From assembly GCA_013388415.1 (NCBI GenBank), contig JACADU010000019.1:1-64000 (forward strand): a stretch of DNA of 64,000 nt, read 5' to 3'. Each line of letters starts with the position of its first letter. Within the stretch, counting starts at the first letter, position 1. Below are positions 59,299-64,000 of this stretch, one piece after another. This stretch comes from Bryobacteraceae bacterium. Lineage in GTDB: Bacteria; Acidobacteriota; Terriglobia; Bryobacterales; Bryobacteraceae. The position numbers and the translations under genes were made by a program. The notes under the pieces were generated by a model, which was not told where the DNA came from, did no database searches, and was given only the letters and a program-made list of their open reading frames with translations.

Positions 59299-60333
59299 TC
59301 AGTTCAGACCCACGGACCGCGGAGAGAAGAGGTTCAACCCAAGCTTCTCCGCGACATGGGCGATGGCCTTTTGCGCCTTCACGCTATTGCCCGCCTGGTC
59401 CAGTGGCGGCGCGAATCCGACAATGGCGCCTTTGCCGGGAATGACGGTCATGATGCCGCCGCCGACCCCACTCTTGGAGGGCAAGCCCACGTTCCAGGCC
59501 CAACCTCCCGAGCCGTCGTAGAGTCCGGCCATTGTCATTGCAGCCAGAATGTGAGGCACGTTTTCGCGTTTGACGACCTGCTCGCCGGTGACGGGGTTTC
59601 TTCCATGATTTGCCAGTGTGGCGCCCATCACGGCCAGTTGCTTCGCGGTGACGCCGACAGAGCACTGCTTCGTATAAATGTCCGTGGCTTCCAGCGGATT
59701 GGAGTACATCCTCTCATAGCTTTCCAGCAGGACCGCTATGCCACGGTTATGCGCGTTCGTGGCCGCTTCCGACTTGTATACCTCATCGATCAGGGCGAGT
59801 TTCGATCCGGCGGCGCGGCTATAGAAGGCCAGGATCTTCTCCCATTTGGCCGCCGGGCTCGGTCCTTTGATGAGGCTTGTCGTGGCGATGGCGCCCGCGT
59901 TGACGAACGGGTTGCCCGTGCGCCCGGGCATATCCTCCACCGCCGCGACGGCATTGAAGGGGCGGCCGGTGGGTTCGCAGCCAATCTTCTTGAAAACCTC
60001 CTCCGCCCCGAGTTCCTCCATCGCCAGCGCCAGCGTGAAGACCTTGGAGATCGACTGGATCGAGAACGAGTAGTCGATGTCGCCGGCGGTGAAGCTCAGG
60101 CCATCGGTCGTGAGCCCGGCGAGGCCGAATAGCCCGGATGGCACTTTGGCGAGGAAAGGAATGTAATCCGCATTCTTCCCCGTCTTGTCCCCTTTGAACT
60201 TCTCATATGCCTCCGTAACGGTGGCCTGGACGGATTCAGGCGTCGGCGCCACAGGGCTCCGCGCCTGCCCCGCCAGTGTTCCTGAGAGAGCCAGCGCGGT
60301 GATCGCCGGCAACAGCAGTCTTCTTCCAAGCAT
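59299..60333 (-). CDS. glsA: Glutaminase A with signal peptide
   Basis: GDIDYSFSIQSISKVFTLALAMEELG, GRPFNAVAAVED, GNPFVNAGAIATTSLI, LPSKSGVGGGIMTVIPGKGAIVGFAPPLDQAGNSVKA. Confidence 0.95.
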   Translation of the reverse strand: MLGRRLLLPAITALALSGTLAGQARSPVAPTPESVQATVTEAYEKFKGDKTGKNADYIPFLAKVPSGLFGLAGLTTDGLSFTAGDIDYSFSIQSISKVFTLALAMEELGAEEVFKKIGCEPTGRPFNAVAAVEDMPGRTGNPFVNAGAIATTSLIKGPSPAAKWEKILAFYSRAAGSKLALIDEVYKSEAATNAHNRGIAVLLESYERMYSNPLEATDIYTKQCSVGVTAKQLAVMGATLANHGRNPVTGEQVVKRENVPHILAAMTMAGLYDGSGGWAWNVGLPSKSGVGGGIMTVIPGKGAIVGFAPPLDQAGNSVKAQKAIAHVAEKLGLNLFSPRSVGLN

Positions 60334-61157
60334 TACAGCCCCCGTCCCGTTTCCGGAATTCGCAGTCAACCTAAGCCCCTCACAGATGTTATCGGGGTCA
60401 TCGGACTCGTTCATGCAAAGCCTCCATTTCTTTCGTTTTAGCCGGGGACCAACCGGTCCAGCCGAAGACCTCGTCGATGATGGACTGCGGCCGCTCTACC
60501 AGTTCAGAGTTCTGGGACGTCCGCCTTCCGGTCCTCGGGGGCTTCGGCTTCTCGATCGTCTTCTCCTGCTTCATGCACTCGACGTTCCATTCGGGGTACA
60601 TGCAGACGCCATGGGTGTTGCTTGCCATGCTGCCCGCGATGAGGTCTTCGCCGGTGTGGAGCTTCTTCTTTTCAATCATCTGTTCGAGGAGTCTGGCGCA
60701 GCGGAATCCTGACCCGCTCAAAACCGACCTCCTGCGGCGTGCCCGTGTGCAGATCTGCCAGCAAATCGACCCGCGGATCGTCAAATCTGAGTTTTCCTGT
60801 AGTCTCCATTTGGGTTGCTTCGCTCCCTTCGTTGACAGGCTTCACTTGACTTCGTTGGGTGGGCCTGCCGGACTTGCCGCCGTCCAGTTGAGATTGCCAG
60901 GCATGGCCGTAACTGTCGCCTCCAGTTGGTGGAGGCAATCTTCGCGCCAGACCGGCGGAGCAACCGGGCGGTCGCGAGAACTCCCTGATGTGAGCGGAGT
61001 AGGCGATATCACCACTCCTGTCTGGCCGAGAGGCGGCTGGATGATGAAGTTGACATCTCAACCCCCGGAGTGGAATTTCCGACTTCGCGGATGGCCGCCG
61101 TGCTCGATGAGTGGTTCCCTGGTTGGGCTATACTGTGGGGATCGGCGGGCGCTGTTC

Positions 61158-61664
61158 ATGGATGTGACCAAGCCGGTCATCCTCGTTGCTGGCGATGAAC
61201 CTGACTCCCTCAGACTGCGAACGGGGATTCTGGGCGACGAGGGTTATGAATTGCGGTCCGCGGAGAGGGGGCGGCTCGCTCTGGCCTCGGCCGTGGCGTG
61301 TCCTCCCGGTTTGGTCCCGCTTGATCTCCACCTGCCCGGCAAAGACGGGTTGGAACTCTGCCGGCGGCTGATGAAAGGAGAGAGAACTCGAGGCACGCTG
61401 CTGATGTTTATCCGCAGCGCAGCCGGCGTCGAACAGCGGGTTCAAGGTCTGGCCATCGGCGCGGCCGATTCGGCTCCCGTCCTAACCTGGCTCGCCGGAC
61501 GGGGTCCGTCTCGCACCTTATTCAACAAGCGATGGTTGGTGTTTACCCGCCGGAAGATGGGGAAGCAGGTTCCCCGGTTCCGGACACTGGACAGGACCGG
61601 CCGGCGCACTATGGGCCCAAGAAGGGCAGCGGCCGAACTACAGCTCAATACGGGGACACTGTAG
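61158..61664 (+). CDS. Degenerate response-regulator receiver-like protein
   Basis: VILVAGDEPDSLRLRTGILGDEGYELRSAE...LVPLDLHLPGKDGLELCRRLMK; C-terminus lacks the usual receiver Lys. Confidence 0.55.
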   Translation: MDVTKPVILVAGDEPDSLRLRTGILGDEGYELRSAERGRLALASAVACPPGLVPLDLHLPGKDGLELCRRLMKGERTRGTLLMFIRSAAGVEQRVQGLAIGAADSAPVLTWLAGRGPSRTLFNKRWLVFTRRKMGKQVPRFRTLDRTGRRTMGPRRAAAELQLNTGTL

Positions 61665-61747
61665 CGTCGAATGAAGGCGTTGGGTATCCGTCGCGCCATT
61701 CCCGCTCGCGATGGAACGGAACAGGAGATTGGACGAAAAGCGGTACC

Positions 61748-64000
61748 ATGGGCGCGAAGGCGAAGGCGACCATCCAAAGCGATAGGCTCGAAGACCTGCT
61801 CGAGTTCGAGACGCTCATCGCAGATACATCGGCCTCTCTCTTTGCCTGCCCGCTGGAAGAGATTCATCTCGCCGTCGAACGCGCTCTCGAGCGTGTCAGG
61901 CAGTTCTTTCGAGTCGACCGGTGCGGACTCCTGACAGCCAGTCCCGGCCTGGAGGTCGTTCGAGTCAGGCATGCGACATATGCGGAGGGAATTCAGCCCG
62001 TGTCGCCGGAAGTCAATCTGGCGCCGGTCTTCCCTTGGTCCTTTCACAGACTGTTCATCGAACACAAACCAGTGCGCATCGCGAGAGTCTCCGAGCTTCC
62101 GCCGGAGGCGGAAGCTGAGCGGGAGGCTTGGGCGCAGATGTCGATCCGGTCCGCCCTGAACATTCCAGTCGAAACCCGAGGCGTGGTCCGGCATTCGATC
62201 GTCCTCAACAGCGTCGTCGAAGACAGAGAATGGCCGGATGTCCTTGTCACACGCCTCCGTGTCCTGGGCGAGATCCTGGTGAGCGCTCTCGACCGTCGGG
62301 AGTTGCTCGCCGAGCTGCACGAAACGCAGGAGAAGTTGAGCCTCGCCGCCGATTCCGCCGATGCGGGATTCTGGGTCCTGGACATTCGAACGGGCGTTTG
62401 CTGGGTGACGGAAAAAGCCCGGGCCATCTTCGGCTTTGAAAAAGACCAGACTGTCACTACTGAGGCCTTGAATGCTTCAATCCACGTGGAAGACCGCGAG
62501 CGGGTCGCCAGAGTGACGGAACAGTCCCTGCGTGACAGGTCGCCATTTGAGGTGGAGTACAGGATCGTACGGGGTGACGGACAACTGCGTTGGGTCTTTA
62601 CGCGAGGCCGGCCGCACTACAGTTCGATGGACCAACCCGAGAGCTTCATGGGGGTATCCATCGATATCACCCGGCAAAAGCAGTCAGAGAGGGCGCACCG
62701 CACCAGCGAAGCTCGTCTGGAATCGGGCGTGGACTTGGCGGGCCTTGGGTTTTACGAACTCGATTTCGTCTCCGGAGATGCCTATCTCGACAACCGCTTG
62801 CGGCTGTTGTGCGGCTGCTCCGAAGGCAGTTATGACGCGGCGGGGGTTCAGCGGTTCTGGGCCGAGCATGTCCATCCCGAGGACCTTCCGATGGTCATGC
62901 AGCAACGCGAACTGTTGCATTCGGGAAGTCTGGGGAGAGTCTCGGTCGAATACCGGTACCTGCATCCAACGTCAGGCCTGCACTGGTTCCATCACCTCGC
63001 CCGGGTTGCGGAACGCGACGCCACGGGCCGCGCCACACGGACCTACGGCGTAATGCGTGACATCTCGGATAGGCGGCAATCGGAGGAAGCGCTGAAGCGT
63101 TCGTTGGAGGAAATCGAACGCCTGAAGAACCGGTTGGAAGCGGAAGGCGAGTATCTCAAGTCCGAGCTGAGATTAACCCATGTTCATGGAGAGATCATCG
63201 GGCAGAGTCCGGCCATCACGGAGGTGCTGCGCAAGGTGGAACAGGTGGCGCCCACCGGTTCCTCCGTCCTGATTCGCGGCGAGACTGGCACCGGCAAGGA
63301 ACTCATCGCCCAAGCCATTCACCGGCTCAGCCCGCGCCGGGACCACGTGATGATCAAGGTCAATTGCGCCGCATTGCCCTCCGGACTCGTCGAAAGCGAA
63401 CTCTTCGGCCGGGAACGCGGCGCGTACACCGGTGCTTTGACGCGGCAGGTTGGGCGCTTCGAGATCGCGGACGGCTCGACCATCTTCCTGGATGAAATCG
63501 GAGAGTTGCCGCTCGACCTTCAAGTGAAGCTGCTGCGTGTGCTGGAGACCGGCGAGTTTGAGAGGCTCGGCAGTCCGAAAACGATCAAGGTCGACGTGCG
63601 TCTCATCGCCGCCACCAACCGAGACCTGGCGGCGATGATCCGGGAAGGTAAGTTCCGTGAGGACCTTTATTACCGCCTCAACGTCTTTCCCGTCACCGTG
63701 CCGCCCCTGCGCGAGCGGCTGGAGGATATTCCACCACTCGTCTGGTTTTTCGTCGATGAATTCTCTTCCCGGATGGGGAAGAAGATCACTCAGGTGCCCA
63801 GGAAGACCATGAATTCCTCGCGGGGCGCCGGTGGCCCGGCAACGTCCGTGAATTGCGCAACGTGATTGAACGCGGCGCCATCATCACGACAGGCAACGTG
63901 TTGACGATTTCGATCACGGAGGAAGAAGGCGTGCCGAACGCCGAGACCCGGACCCTGGCCGAAGCGGAGCGCGATCTGATTCTGAAGGCGCTTGAAAAGG
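61748..64000 (+). pseudogene. PAS/GAF sigma-54-dependent activator with 1-nt frameshift near 63816, continues past window
   Basis: GETGTGKELIAQAIHRLSPR, ELFGRERGAYTGA, FLDEIGELP AAA+ motifs; WPGNVRELRNVIERG lies in the alternative frame after 63815. Confidence 0.85.

Noticed and set aside
60398-60784. Small minus-strand ORF upstream of glutaminase
   Set aside because: Some protein-like sequence (LLEQMIEKKKLHTGEDLIAG) but no family recognised and N-terminus implausible
1-64000. CRISPR arrays, rRNA or tRNA genes
   Set aside because: No regularly spaced repeats or rRNA/tRNA-like sequence noticed on reading; a tRNAscan/CRISPR finder run would be needed to exclude them fully

Overview
GC-rich bacterial chromosome window with dense coding on both strands. 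Two Oar/Cna-B-type TonB-dependent receptors, a winged-helix/TPR regulator and a DUF6788-like ORF suggest Acidobacteriota (Bryobacterales/Solibacter-like); this taxonomy is an inference. About 2.7-30.9 kb is mostly catabolic, housekeeping and transport genes. 31.2-34.5 kb encodes a modular GH54-like protein. The main accessory region is about 35.7-56.2 kb. It has a MOT1-type molybdate transporter, an XRE/PBP-like regulator, a TtrAB-like molybdoenzyme module, arsC, arsM, a miniature LMW-PTP-like protein, arsR, a second Tat-type molybdoenzyme with its Fe-S subunit, a decayed porin, a second arsR, an ArsE/F/G-like set, a Tat-flavin reductase, DUF2180, an ArsP-like permease, an eight-heme cytochrome fused to a membrane domain, and ACR3. 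The second ArsR gene and the second molybdoenzyme operon share a near-identical inverted-repeat operator (TTGGC-nnAAT-GGCCAA). This supports one co-regulated metalloid (or sulfur/thiol) redox island, which is the best candidate for an undescribed system. The window also has several disrupted genes: two with in-frame stops at 683 and 2139, a porin remnant near 47.9 kb, and a sigma-54 activator with a 1-nt frameshift near 63.8 kb. All functional calls come from reading motifs in the translations; no database search was run.
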